From NCBI GenBank assembly GCA_903910495.1, contig CAIVZW010000795.1:1-10554 (forward strand): 10,554 bases of DNA, written 5' to 3'. The position numbers were made by a program, and so were the translations under genes. Below, in pieces: positions 1 to 6,992 of this stretch. The notes below the pieces were generated by a model, which saw only the letters and a program-made list of their open reading frames with translations, did not search any database and was not told the origin of the DNA. Position 1 is the stretch's first letter. Every line of letters begins with the position of its first letter. This DNA is from an uncultured beta proteobacterium (GTDB taxonomy: Bacteria; Pseudomonadota; Gammaproteobacteria; Burkholderiales; Rhodocyclaceae).

Positions 1-705
1 ACACTCGATGCTTTCTTCCCGCTTCTCCACGCCTTGGTAACCGGCATCCCCGAAGGCATCGGTCTCAGCGCCGTGGAGCAGTGCTTGGGCCTGGGTCACG
101 TCACTGACATTGCCGGCCGTGCCGATCACCGTGTGAACCAGTCCGGATTGGGCATCAACCCCGATATGGGCCTTCATGCCGAAGTGCCACTGCTTTCCCT
201 TCTTGCTCTGGTGCATGTCCGGATCGCGCTTGCCCTCCTTGTTCTTCGTCGAGGGCGGCGCTGCAATCAGCGTCGCATCGACAATCGTGCCTTCCCGTAG
301 TAACAGGCCTTTCTCGGCCAGATGTCCATTGATGGTGTTGAAGATGGACTCAGTGAGTTGATGGCTTTCAAGCAGGTGCCGGAAGTTCAGTAGCGTGGTG
401 GCATCGGGTGCCGATTCACGATTCAGGTCGATCCCCACAAATCGACGGATGGCTTGACTGTCGTAGAGGGCGTCTTCGATTCCTTCATCTGAGAGACCGA
501 AACATTGCTGCGCAACATACATTCGGAGCATCCGCGCCAGACCAATCGGCGGACGCCCTCGTCTGCCACTGCTCGGGTAAAACGGGGTAACCGTCCTTTC
601 CAGTTCTGCCCACGGCGTGACAACATCAATCTCGGCCAGGAACCGATCCCGTCGCGTCTGCTTCTTCTTGGCCGCGTATTCCAGTTCAGAAAAACTCGAT
701 TGCAT
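1..705 (-). CDS. IS5-family (IS5 subgroup) DDE transposase, 3' end outside window
   Basis: This enzyme cuts and joins the ends of its own insertion sequence. The open frame runs 235 codons without a stop to the window edge. It begins with ATG at 705 and has a ribosome-binding site (TTGAGGAC, 713-720) about eight bases upstream. Residues about 45-120 resemble the N-terminal DUF772 domain of IS5 transposases, including the GRRGRPPIGLARMLR stretch. The first catalytic aspartate is D143 in VDATLIAAP and the second is D220 in GDAGYQG. The catalytic glutamate with its Y-R-E-K signature should follow in the missing C-terminal part. What is visible has no frameshift or internal stop, so the gene could be intact and active. 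The family assignment is firm; the exact named element is not known to me. Confidence 0.92.
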   Translation of the reverse strand, partial: MQSSFSELEYAAKKKQTRRDRFLAEIDVVTPWAELERTVTPFYPSSGRRGRPPIGLARMLRMYVAQQCFGLSDEGIEDALYDSQAIRRFVGIDLNRESAPDATTLLNFRHLLESHQLTESIFNTINGHLAEKGLLLREGTIVDATLIAAPPSTKNKEGKRDPDMHQSKKGKQWHFGMKAHIGVDAQSGLVHTVIGTAGNVSDVTQAQALLHGAETDAFGDAGYQGVEKREESIEC

Positions 706-738
706 CCGAATTGTCCTCAAGCTCAGCACTAAAACCCT

Positions 739-747
739 ATTATACCA
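739..747 (-). promoter_or_regulatory. Extended -10 promoter of the IS transposase
   Basis: Read on the minus strand the site is TGGTATAAT: a perfect TATAAT (744-739) with the TGn extension (747-745). No good -35 hexamer is found 15-18 bases upstream, as expected for an extended -10 promoter. Transcription would start near 732, giving a leader of about 27 bases that contains the GAGGA ribosome-binding site. The promoter faces into the element, away from the CYTH-CHAD gene. Confidence 0.6.
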
Positions 748-759
748 TATGCATACTCA

Positions 760-786
760 GCCAGCCGGGAATAAATCAGTGTTTCC
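760..786 (-). repeat. Putative terminal inverted repeat of the IS5-family element
   Basis: The minus-strand sequence beginning GGAAACACTGATTTATTC abuts CTAG at 787-790, a plausible four-base target duplication. Typical IS5-group ends begin with GG. The inner limit of the repeat is unknown because the opposite end of the element is outside the window. Confidence 0.5.
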
Positions 787-802
787 CTAGTGTTCTTGCC
801 TC

Positions 803-2326
803 TCAGCGCCAGGGCTTTCTGCTGGCCATGAAGCCGCGCAGTTCATCATTCAGTGCCATGACCAGAAGTTGTGTTCGCCCGGCAATCCAGCCCCGGGTCA
901 GAGGATCCGGTTCACCTTTCGGATGCACTTCCTTGATCAGGCGGGACGCCGTAACCTGATCATTGAGCGTACCCAGCAATTCCTGAATCGTAGCTAGAGA
1001 AGACTGATAAGCTGAAAGACGCTTGCCCGGCAGGATCGGGGCAAAGAATTCGAGCGCATAACGCAGCTTTTTGAACGCTATACGCAGATCATGCCTGCGC
1101 TCGGCATTCATCTTTCCGTGCCCGGCGACCAGTTGCTCGATCATCTCCGCCCTCTTCTGCAGCCGACGCCCGGAAAATCGGTGCAGACTTAAACCTGATG
1201 CTTTGCCCGCGGCCTCAATCGTCGATGGCTTGACTCTGAATAAAGCTGCAGAAAAGGCCAGCAACAACCGGCTGTACTCGTTTTGTGTCAGGGCTGTGGC
1301 TGCCGATGTCTGGGCTTTTTTCTTGGCCGTTTCACCCCGGGCTCTCAATACCGCGAGATCAGCATCGCCGGGGAAGGCCTCTTCAAGCGGCGCCAGTGTC
1401 TCGGTCAGAAATACATCCCAGTCACGTGCGCTCCCGAGGCGCCCGGCCAGATCACGCCAGCGCGGCGAGTAAACCTCGACAAAGCGCTCGGAAAGCACCG
1501 GAGAAAACAGCTTGAAGGCAGAACGCAAGCGGCGGATAGCCACTCTCGCCTGATGGACGAACTCCGGATTGCTCCCGGCAATTGCCCCGGCTTCGTTGCG
1601 CTGCAACTGTAAAACACAGGACAGCGCGATGGCACGAAATGCTTCGACCGGTGACATCGTCTTTTCGACCGGAGAGGCAAAAGCCTTGAACGGCTGTACC
1701 AGGGACTGCTCGGCAAGCGCATAGCCGCGTTCGGCCTTGCTGACGATCTCGGGGTGAAGTTGCAGATCAGCCGCCAATGCTATTGCCAGATCAAAAAGCA
1801 CATCGGGTGATTCGCCTTCAAGCAGTTCCAGTTCCACTTCACACAGGGCTTGGCCGGCCGGAACTGCACCGCCAGCCACGGGCAGCGCACTGATCTTGCC
1901 CCGATCGAGCGCCAGTTCGACGACCGACCCGTCGCCATTGAGCGTCCATGCCGTGCGCGTGAAATCCGTCGAAAACACGGGTTGCAGCCGAGTATGGTGC
2001 GCCTCCAGAAACTCGCGCAAGCCGGCGTCGGAAACGATGCTGAAATCGAAGACTCCGTGCTGTGTCGCTGCCTCCCATTCGCTGCGTTGCGCCAGACCCC
2101 CTGCCCCGGAATCACCGCCCTTGACCGTCATCAGCCAGACGGACCAGCCCTTGCGCCGCAGGCGCAGGGCAATGCCGCGCTTGCGCAGATCCAGTTCGGG
2201 GGTGTCGTAGTAGGTATTGAACAGCCGAAACTTTTGCGGTGGACACCCGGACAAGACGGGATGTGCCAGCAGGCGCCTTGCCTGCGAGGGTGGCAGGCGC
2301 AATTTGAGCTCGATTTCCTTGGCCAT
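803..2326 (-). CDS. CYTH-CHAD domain protein (inorganic triphosphatase / polyphosphate-binding)
   Basis: The 507-residue protein has a CYTH triphosphate-tunnel domain (about 1-205) followed by a CHAD helical domain (about 222-500). CYTH hallmarks are visible: the ExExK motif (E4, E6, K8), the basic strand ALRLRRK (R55, R57, R58), K69, R81 with E83 and E85, D141, the acidic strand E163-E165-E167, and K197. CHAD hallmarks are the two basic helices, VHQARVAIRRLRS (H258, R261, R265, R266) and RHDLRIAFKKLRYAL (H412, R415, K419, K420), and the LNDQ turn at 454-457. E. coli YgiF has the same architecture and hydrolyses inorganic triphosphate; CHAD domains bind polyphosphate and localise to polyphosphate granules in Ralstonia. 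No signal peptide is seen, so the protein is cytoplasmic. The start is fixed by the N-terminal ExExK; its ribosome-binding site is weak. A Pho-box candidate lies upstream. The actual substrate here is inferred. Confidence 0.93.
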   Translation of the reverse strand: MAKEIELKLRLPPSQARRLLAHPVLSGCPPQKFRLFNTYYDTPELDLRKRGIALRLRRKGWSVWLMTVKGGDSGAGGLAQRSEWEAATQHGVFDFSIVSDAGLREFLEAHHTRLQPVFSTDFTRTAWTLNGDGSVVELALDRGKISALPVAGGAVPAGQALCEVELELLEGESPDVLFDLAIALAADLQLHPEIVSKAERGYALAEQSLVQPFKAFASPVEKTMSPVEAFRAIALSCVLQLQRNEAGAIAGSNPEFVHQARVAIRRLRSAFKLFSPVLSERFVEVYSPRWRDLAGRLGSARDWDVFLTETLAPLEEAFPGDADLAVLRARGETAKKKAQTSAATALTQNEYSRLLLAFSAALFRVKPSTIEAAGKASGLSLHRFSGRRLQKRAEMIEQLVAGHGKMNAERRHDLRIAFKKLRYALEFFAPILPGKRLSAYQSSLATIQELLGTLNDQVTASRLIKEVHPKGEPDPLTRGWIAGRTQLLVMALNDELRGFMASRKPWR

Positions 2327-2511
2327 TCGGGTTATCTCTTCTCCCTGTAATGTTGGTGACCGACCAAACCGGCTTGATGGGCAATCTGCATGCCCATGGT
2401 CGCCATGCTCAACGGATTACCGGCAAGCCTAACAGAGATGCAAGCCGCTTGTCATGTTCGAAACCATTACCGTTTTGTTACAGCAAGGAAAAGAGGAAAA
2501 CCGGCGATACT
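2327..2511 (-). other. folP to CYTH-CHAD intergenic region
   Basis: This 185-base gap is the longest gene-free stretch in the window. It contains the Pho-box candidate near its folP end. A 7-base perfect inverted repeat (ATGGGCA 2377-2383 with TGCCCAT 2391-2397, seven-base loop) lies in the putative CYTH-CHAD leader. I see no intrinsic terminator for folP and no convincing -10/-35 pair. A 24-codon frame (2406-2332) ends five bases before the CYTH-CHAD ATG but lacks a ribosome-binding site. Confidence 0.6.
2466..2483 (-). promoter_or_regulatory. Candidate Pho box (PhoB-binding site) upstream of the CYTH-CHAD gene
   Basis: On the minus strand the site reads CTGTAACAAAACGGTAAT. Against the E. 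coli Pho-box consensus CTGTCATAWAWCTGTMAY I count 15 of 18 matches. Seen as two direct half-sites of CTGTMAY with an 11-base period, the first half is perfect, the second has one mismatch, and the four-base spacer is AAAA as expected. It lies 28 bases beyond the folP stop and 139 bases before the CYTH-CHAD start, inside the gap and on the coding strand of the downstream gene. The -10 expected about ten bases further on is poor (CATGAC-like), so the transcription start is uncertain. Confidence 0.5.
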
Positions 2512-3333
2512 TTAAGCGGGACCGACCGCCTGCCAGACTGCCAGCGTATCGCGCGTTTCGGCCACATCATGTACGCGCAGGATGCGTGCTCCCCGCTGAA
2601 CGGCGAGCAAAGCGGCAGCGAGACTGGAAGACAGACGCTGTCCGACAGGCCGGCCGGTGATGGCACCGAGCATGGACTTGCGCGAAATTCCGGCCAGCAG
2701 TGGCAGACCGTCACAGGAGAGCTCGCCAAAACGGCGCAGCAGTTCGAGATTGTGCTCCAGCGTCTTGCCAAAACCGAAACCCGGATCAAGCACCAACCGG
2801 TCACGTGAAACACCTCCGGCAACCGACGCCACCACCCGCTCGCCGAGAAATTCTCGCACCTCGGCAAGTACATCGCCATAGGCCGGAGAGTGCTGCATGC
2901 TCAGTGGTTCACCCTGCATGTGCATCAGGCAAATCGCGCAATCGCTGCCGGCAACCGCTTCCAGGGCACCGGGCCAACGCAGGGCGTAGATATCGTTGAT
3001 CATTGACGCCCCATGCGCAATGGCGGAACGCATCACTTCCGGCTTGTAGGTATCGACGGAGACCGGCACGCCGCAGCCGGCCAAGGCTTCCAGTACCGGA
3101 AGCAGGCGATCCAGTTCTTCATCAAGAGAGGTGGCAATGGCGCCCGGACGCGATGATTCCGCCCCGAGGTCGAGCAGGTCGGCGCCGGCCTCGATCTGCT
3201 GGCGGGCATGCGCGATGGCCCGTGCGCTATCGGTCGCAAGACCATCACCGGAGAAGGAATCCGGTGTCAGATTGACAATACCCATCAGCAACGGGCGATC
3301 AAGAGGAAGTTCAAATGTCCCGCAACGAAGCAT
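2512..3333 (-). CDS. folP: Dihydropteroate synthase
   Basis: This cytoplasmic enzyme condenses 6-hydroxymethyl-dihydropterin pyrophosphate with p-aminobenzoate to dihydropteroate in folate synthesis; it is the sulfonamide target. The 273-residue TIM barrel carries the family motifs in order: MGIVNLTPDSFS (17-28, N21), LDLGAESSRPGA (54-65), VSVDTYKP (91-98, D94), INDIYAL (112-118, N113), LMHMQGEP (136-143), LDPGFGFGKT (182-191, D183), AGISRKSML (214-222, K219) and LRVHD (252-256, R253, H255). I chose the ATG at 3333. A TTG five codons earlier lies inside the T-run of the ftsH terminator and has no ribosome-binding site. Even the ATG has only a weak GGA five bases upstream. In many relatives glmM follows folP; here a CYTH-CHAD gene follows after 185 bases. 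Confidence 0.96.
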   Translation of the reverse strand: MLRCGTFELPLDRPLLMGIVNLTPDSFSGDGLATDSARAIAHARQQIEAGADLLDLGAESSRPGAIATSLDEELDRLLPVLEALAGCGVPVSVDTYKPEVMRSAIAHGASMINDIYALRWPGALEAVAGSDCAICLMHMQGEPLSMQHSPAYGDVLAEVREFLGERVVASVAGGVSRDRLVLDPGFGFGKTLEHNLELLRRFGELSCDGLPLLAGISRKSMLGAITGRPVGQRLSSSLAAALLAVQRGARILRVHDVAETRDTLAVWQAVGPA

Positions 3334-3346
3334 AAAAATCCGGCGC

Positions 3347-3379
3347 AAAAAAACCGGGGGAGCTTTGGACTCCTCCGGT
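3347..3379 (-). terminator. Intrinsic terminator downstream of ftsH
   Basis: On the minus strand a ten-base-pair stem with one A-C mismatch forms between ACCGGAGGAG (3379-3370) and CTCCCCCGGT (3362-3353). It has a seven-base loop and is followed by a run of seven T (3353-3347). It begins 19 bases after the ftsH stop codon. No T-run exists on the other side, so it acts on the minus strand only. The T-run ends 13 bases before the folP ATG, which makes this element part of the folP leader if readthrough occurs. Confidence 0.85.
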
Positions 3380-3398
3380 CAGATTCAACTCATCCGGC

Positions 3399-5282
3399 TC
3401 AGGCCGGCGCTGCCGCACTCGGCGCTGCATCCGGTGGCGGTATGTCCGCCGGATTCGGCACCCTGGCTTGCGGCTGCTTTGGCGGACGCGGCGGCTTGCC
3501 TTCCATGATGTCGTTGATCTGGTCGGCGTCGATGGTTTCCAGTTCGAGCAGCGCAGCAGTCATCGCTTCAACCTTGTCGCGATTCTCTTCAAGCAGCTTG
3601 CGTGCCAGTGCGTATTGTTCGTCGATGATGCGACGGATTTCGGCGTCAACCTGCTGCATTGTCGTTTCCGACATGTTCTTGTGCGTGGTCACCGAACGGC
3701 CGAGGAAAACCTCGCCTTCGTTCTCGCCATAGACCATCGGACCAAGCGCATCCGACATGCCGTAGCGCGTGACCATGTCCCGGGCCATCTGCGTCGCCCG
3801 CTCGAAGTCATTCGATGCACCGGTGGTCATCTGGTGCATGAACAGTTCTTCGGCGATACGCCCACCAAATAGCACGGCGATACGGCTCATCAGGTAGACC
3901 CGGTCGTAAGCGTAGCGATCCTCTTCGGGCAGTTGCATGGTCAAGCCAAGCGCACGCCCGCGCGGAATGATGGTGACCTTATGCACCGGGTCGGATTTGG
4001 GCACCAGTTTGGCCACCACCGCGTGGCCGGATTCGTGATACGCCGTGTTGCGCTTTTCTTCGTCATTCATGACCATGCTGCGGCGCTCGGCACCCATCAG
4101 AATTTTGTCCTTGGCCTTCTCGAAATCTTCCATGTCGACCAGACGCTTGCTGGCACGCGCGGCAAACAAGGCCGCTTCATTGACCAGATTGGCAAGGTCG
4201 GCACCCGACATTCCCGGTGTCCCGCGCGCCAGGATATCCGCTTTGACATCAGGCGAGAGCGGCACTTTGCGCATGTGCACGATGAGGATCTGCTCGCGAC
4301 CTCGAATATCCGGCAAGGGCACCACCACCTGGCGGTCGAAACGACCCGGACGCATCAGCGCCGGATCAAGCACATCGGGGCGGTTGGTCGCGGCAATCAC
4401 AATTACACCGCCACTGGCCTCAAAGCCGTCCATTTCGACCAGCATCTGGTTCAAAGTCTGCTCGCGCTCGTCGTTACCGCCGCCCAGACCGGCACCACGC
4501 TGGCGACCAACGGCATCGAGTTCATCGATGAAAACAATGCACGGCGCATGCTTCTTGGCATTCTCAAACATGTCACGCACCCGCGCCGCGCCGACACCGA
4601 CGAACATCTCAACGAAATCGGAACCTGAGATCGAGAAGAAAGGCACCTTGGCTTCGCCGGCAATCGCCTTGGCCAGCAAGGTTTTACCGGTACCCGGATT
4701 ACCGACGAGCAGCACGCCTTTCGGAATGCGCCCACCCAGCTTCTGGAATTTTGAAGGATCACGCAGGAAATCGACCAGTTCGGAGACTTCTTCCTTCGCC
4801 TCGTCGCAACCGGCAACATCGGCAAAGGTAATGCTGTTGGTCGACTCGTCAAGCAAGCGCGCCTTGCTCTTGCCGAAAGAGAACGCGCCACCACGGCCAC
4901 CGCCCTGCATCTGGCGCATGAAGAATACCCAGACGCCGATCAGCAACAGCATCGGGAACCAGCTGACGAAGAGGTTCATCAGGAAGGACTGCTCTTCATC
5001 GGGCTTGGCTTCAACCTTGACGCCATGCTTGAGCAGATCAGAAACCATCCACAGATCCGGCGGCGCATAGGAAGTCAGCTTCCGCCCATCACTCGTCGTC
5101 GCTTTGAGCACTCGCCCTTCGATCACCACCTTCGAGATCGAGCCCCGTCCGACTTCTTCCATGAACTGCGAGTATTCCATCGAGGGCTGAGTAACCTGAC
5201 GGGTATTGAACTGGTTGAAGACCGTCATCAGTACCAGACCAATAACCAGCCACACAGCCATATTCTTGAACATGTTATTCAA
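3399..5282 (-). CDS. ftsH: ATP-dependent zinc metalloprotease FtsH
   Basis: This is the membrane-anchored AAA+ protease that degrades misfolded membrane proteins and short-lived regulators (in E. coli LpxC and sigma-32). Its 627 residues show transmembrane segments at about 8-24 and 103-122 flanking a periplasmic domain. The AAA module has Walker A GNPGTGKT (194-201), pore loop MFVGVG (226-231), Walker B IVFIDELD (249-256) and the second region of homology [20 protein letters not shown] (298-317). The zinc protease motif is HESGH (416-420), with D492 as likely third ligand. The C-terminus is a Pro/Ala-rich tail (about 596-627). The start is TTG at 5282: GAGG (5293-5290) lies seven bases upstream of it but 16 bases from the next in-frame ATG (5273). 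It follows rlmE after 121 bases, as in many proteobacteria, and ends in a strong terminator. Confidence 0.98.
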   Translation of the reverse strand: MNNMFKNMAVWLVIGLVLMTVFNQFNTRQVTQPSMEYSQFMEEVGRGSISKVVIEGRVLKATTSDGRKLTSYAPPDLWMVSDLLKHGVKVEAKPDEEQSFLMNLFVSWFPMLLLIGVWVFFMRQMQGGGRGGAFSFGKSKARLLDESTNSITFADVAGCDEAKEEVSELVDFLRDPSKFQKLGGRIPKGVLLVGNPGTGKTLLAKAIAGEAKVPFFSISGSDFVEMFVGVGAARVRDMFENAKKHAPCIVFIDELDAVGRQRGAGLGGGNDEREQTLNQMLVEMDGFEASGGVIVIAATNRPDVLDPALMRPGRFDRQVVVPLPDIRGREQILIVHMRKVPLSPDVKADILARGTPGMSGADLANLVNEAALFAARASKRLVDMEDFEKAKDKILMGAERRSMVMNDEEKRNTAYHESGHAVVAKLVPKSDPVHKVTIIPRGRALGLTMQLPEEDRYAYDRVYLMSRIAVLFGGRIAEELFMHQMTTGASNDFERATQMARDMVTRYGMSDALGPMVYGENEGEVFLGRSVTTHKNMSETTMQQVDAEIRRIIDEQYALARKLLEENRDKVEAMTAALLELETIDADQINDIMEGKPPRPPKQPQARVPNPADIPPPDAAPSAAAPA

Positions 5283-5403
5283 TGCTTTACCTCTTCCTCG
5301 TTGCTCTCCAGGAGGATCCTGAAGGATAAAAATATCAGAAAGATTTGATTCTAACTCTTCTTGGGCAATTCAGGCAGAACAAGCCCATGGTGGCGGGCGG
5401 GAT
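5283..5403 (-). other. rlmE-ftsH intergenic leader with a small hairpin
   Basis: The 121-base gap is more AT-rich than its neighbours. On the minus strand CTTCAGGA (5324-5317) pairs with TCCTGGAG (5313-5306) around a three-base loop, giving eight pairs including one T-G wobble. It sits just upstream of two GAGG-like ribosome-binding sequences of ftsH. There is no T-run, so it is not a terminator. A TAGAAT resembling a -10 lies about 65 bases before the ftsH start, but I found no matching -35 and no sigma-32 promoter. Whether ftsH has its own promoter here remains undecided. Confidence 0.35.
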
Positions 5404-6024
5404 TCAGGTTTTCAAACCCCGACCCAGCAGATACACCTCGGCGCTTCGATCCCGCGAAGCCTCCGGCTTGCGTGATGAAACAGTCCTGAAGACCTGCCGC
5501 ATCTCCTTTACGAAATCATCAAAACCATAACCCTGAAAAACTTTGACCAGAAAAGCGCCTTCCGGTTTCAGCCAGTTGCGGGAGAACTCAAGTCCTAACT
5601 CGGCCAGATGCATCACCCGCGCCTGATCGGAGAGTAGGATACCTGACATATTGGGGGCCATATCGGAAAGTACAAGCCCTACCTTCCCACCGCCCAGCAT
5701 GGCCTCAAGATTCTGCAGCACGCTCTCTTCCCGGAAATCACCCTGAATGAAGTCAACTCCATGCAGGGGATCCATCTCCAGCAGATCCAGCGCAATGACC
5801 CGGCCCTTGCCTTTCATCCGCCTGGCGGCGACCTGTGACCAGCCGCCGGGTGTTGCTCCGAGGTCAACTACGACCTCACCGGAGTGAATCAGGTGATCAC
5901 GGTCATCAATTTCCATGAGTTTGAACGAGGCTCGTGATCGATAGCCCTCGGCCCTGGCGCGTTGCACGTAAGGGTCATTAACGTGTTCGCGCAACCACGC
6001 ATTACTTGTTCTGGTTCGTTTCAT
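5404..6024 (-). CDS. rlmE: 23S rRNA 2'-O-ribose methyltransferase RlmE (FtsJ)
   Basis: RlmE methylates the 2'-O of U2552 in the 23S rRNA A-loop using S-adenosylmethionine, a late step of 50S assembly that occurs in the cytoplasm. The protein is 206 residues, close to the E. coli length. The SAM-binding motif is [13 protein letters not shown] (52-64). The catalytic K-D-K set is K35 in SRASFKL, D121 in SDMAPN and K161 in LVKVFQG, with E196 in RSAEVY as the fourth conserved residue. The basic N-terminus ([10 protein letters not shown]) fits RNA binding. The ATG at 6024 has only a weak AGG very close upstream, but no better start exists. It precedes ftsH on the same strand and diverges from yhbY, so it needs a promoter within or near the start of yhbY; I could not identify one. 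Confidence 0.97.
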   Translation of the reverse strand: MKRTRTSNAWLREHVNDPYVQRARAEGYRSRASFKLMEIDDRDHLIHSGEVVVDLGATPGGWSQVAARRMKGKGRVIALDLLEMDPLHGVDFIQGDFREESVLQNLEAMLGGGKVGLVLSDMAPNMSGILLSDQARVMHLAELGLEFSRNWLKPEGAFLVKVFQGYGFDDFVKEMRQVFRTVSSRKPEASRDRSAEVYLLGRGLKT

Positions 6025-6038
6025 CGCCTAAAACTCGG

Positions 6039-6044
6039 TAAAAT
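6039..6044 (+). promoter_or_regulatory. Possible -10 element for yhbY
   Basis: TAAAAT at 6039-6044 would place transcription start near 6051, about 18 bases before the yhbY ATG and upstream of its AAGG ribosome-binding site. yhbY needs its own promoter because no plus-strand gene precedes it. The only -35-like sequence at suitable distance (TTCGTT, 6015-6020, 18-base spacer) is poor, so this is tentative. Confidence 0.35.
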
Positions 6045-6068
6045 GCATCCTTTGCCAAGGTTTACTGA

Positions 6069-6425
6069 ATGCTTGATATTACCGCAGACCAGCGACGCGC
6101 CCTGCGTGCCCGTGCCCATGCCCTGAATCCTGTTGTCGCCATCAGCCAGAACGGGCTTTCCGAATCCGTCCTGCAAGAGATCAGCAGAAGCCTGGAAAGC
6201 CATGAACTGATCAAGATTCGCGTTTTCAGCGACGAGCGGGACGTGCGTGAACAGTACCTGACTGCTATTTGCGAGCAACTCGGCGCCGCTCCGGTGCAGC
6301 ACATCGGCAAACTGCTCGTGGTCTGGCGTCCGGCAGCTCCGGAATCCGCGGCCACGAAGTCCCGTCGCCGCAGTACTGAACCGCGCCGCAGCAAGCGCAG
6401 CTTTCAAGGCGGAACCCGCAACTGA
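6069..6425 (+). CDS. yhbY: YhbY family RNA-binding protein (CRM domain)
   Basis: This small cytoplasmic protein associates with pre-50S ribosomal particles. It has a single CRS1-YhbY (CRM) domain over residues about 1-97, beginning MLDITADQRRALRARAHAL, then the loop NPVVAISQNGLSESV and the closing GKLLVVWRP strand. The canonical GxxG RNA-binding loop is represented only by the QNGLS turn (27-31). E. coli YhbY ends at about 97 residues; here a tail of some 25 residues rich in Arg, Lys and Ser follows (about 94-118), a likely disordered RNA-contact extension. ATG at 6069 is preceded by AAGG eight bases upstream. The gene diverges from rlmE across 44 bases and converges on greA across 22 bases. 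Adjacency of yhbY and rlmE, both acting on 50S assembly, is conserved in proteobacteria. Confidence 0.95.
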   Translation: MLDITADQRRALRARAHALNPVVAISQNGLSESVLQEISRSLESHELIKIRVFSDERDVREQYLTAICEQLGAAPVQHIGKLLVVWRPAAPESAATKSRRRSTEPRRSKRSFQGGTRN

Positions 6426-6447
6426 TCCCTGCGGCGTGGCCGGGTAA

Positions 6448-6924
6448 TTATTCGTAGCGGATATCCAGAACTTCGTATTCACGCAAACCGCCCGGTGCCT
6501 GTACCTGTGCAATGTCACCGGAAAACTTGCCGATCAGTGCGCGGGCAATCGGCGAATTGACCGAAATCTTTCCGGCCTTGATGTCGGCTTCATCCTCACC
6601 AACGATCTGGTAGGTGACCTGCGTACCGGAATCCTGATCCTCCAGATCAACAGTCGCCCCGAAAACACAGCGACCGTCGGCATCGAGCAGTCTGGGGTCG
6701 ATAATCTGGGCATTCGACAACTTGCCTTCGACTTCCTTGATACGGCCTTCAACGAAGGACTGACGTTCCTTGGCGGCATCGTATTCGGCATTCTCCGAAA
6801 GGTCGCCGTGCGAACGCGCTTCGGCAATCGAGGCTATCACGCTGGGGCGATCCACCGTTTTCAGTTGATGCAATTCGACGCGGAGACATTCAGCGCCATT
6901 AATCGTTAGAGGTACCTTGTTCAT
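6448..6924 (-). CDS. greA: Transcription elongation factor GreA
   Basis: GreA enters the RNA polymerase secondary channel and stimulates cleavage of the backtracked transcript, restarting stalled elongation. From the ATG at 6924 the protein is 158 residues, exactly the E. coli length. It has the N-terminal coiled coil (about 1-75) whose tip holds the acidic pair D41 and E44 in [16 protein letters not shown]. The C-terminal FKBP-like domain (about 80-158) ends in [13 protein letters not shown]. The frame stays open 24 codons further upstream to a TTG that overlaps the carB stop (TTGA), but that extension has no counterpart in the family. The ribosome-binding site before 6924 is weak. It follows carB by 68 bases on the same strand, so it is probably cotranscribed, possibly subject to the hairpin in its leader. 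Confidence 0.96.
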   Translation of the reverse strand: MNKVPLTINGAECLRVELHQLKTVDRPSVIASIAEARSHGDLSENAEYDAAKERQSFVEGRIKEVEGKLSNAQIIDPRLLDADGRCVFGATVDLEDQDSGTQVTYQIVGEDEADIKAGKISVNSPIARALIGKFSGDIAQVQAPGGLREYEVLDIRYE

Positions 6925-6942
6925 CGTGTTCAATACCAAAGC

Positions 6943-6977
6943 AAAACCCCCGGCCCGTACAAGACGGTTGACGCCGG
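6943..6977 (-). promoter_or_regulatory. Possible attenuator hairpin in the carB-greA gap
   Basis: Read on the minus strand, CCGGC (6977-6973) can pair with GCCGG (6954-6950). Inside it, CCGT (6967-6964) pairs with ACGG (6958-6955) around a five-base loop, leaving a five-base bulge on one side. GGGTTTTGCTTTG follows. The stem is imperfect and the T-tract is only four bases, so at best this is a weak or regulated terminator in the greA leader. Confidence 0.3.
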
Positions 6978-6992
6978 CGGTTATTGGGTTGT

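Larger units (their letters stand above)
1..786 (-). mobile_element. IS5-family insertion sequence, one end (partial)
   Basis: The element comprises the transposase gene, its promoter and a terminal sequence; the other end lies outside the window. The proposed outer end, read on the minus strand, starts GGAAACACTGATTTATTCCC at 786. It is directly preceded by CTAG (787-790), which fits the YTAR four-base target duplication of the IS5 subgroup. The second inverted repeat and second CTAG copy cannot be seen, so the exact boundary is inferred. The insertion lies just beyond the stop codon of the CYTH-CHAD gene and does not break that gene. Confidence 0.8.

Noticed and set aside
2377..2397. Inverted repeat ATGGGCA / TGCCCAT as a terminator or operator
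   Set aside because: Only seven base pairs with a seven-base loop and no T-run on either strand; too little to assign a function.
2332..2406. 24-codon leader peptide frame just before the CYTH-CHAD gene
   Set aside because: It has no ribosome-binding site and no run of regulatory codons, and nothing supports its translation. Its close spacing to the ATG at 2326 may be chance.
3346..3348. TTG as the folP start, giving 278 residues
   Set aside because: It sits in the terminator T-run without a ribosome-binding site; the ATG at 3333 gives a normal family N-terminus.
4045..5070. Plus-strand open frame of 341 codons opposite ftsH
   Set aside because: Low-complexity Ser/Arg/Pro-rich translation complementary to conserved FtsH motifs; an antisense shadow.
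6030..6058. Minus-strand promoter for rlmE using TTGGCA as -35
   Set aside because: TTGGCA is a good -35, but no acceptable -10 occurs at 16-18 bases, and transcription would start at or after the rlmE ATG.
6426..6447. Bidirectional terminator between the convergent yhbY and greA genes
   Set aside because: The 22-base gap shows no stable hairpin with flanking T-runs; termination must occur elsewhere or depend on Rho.
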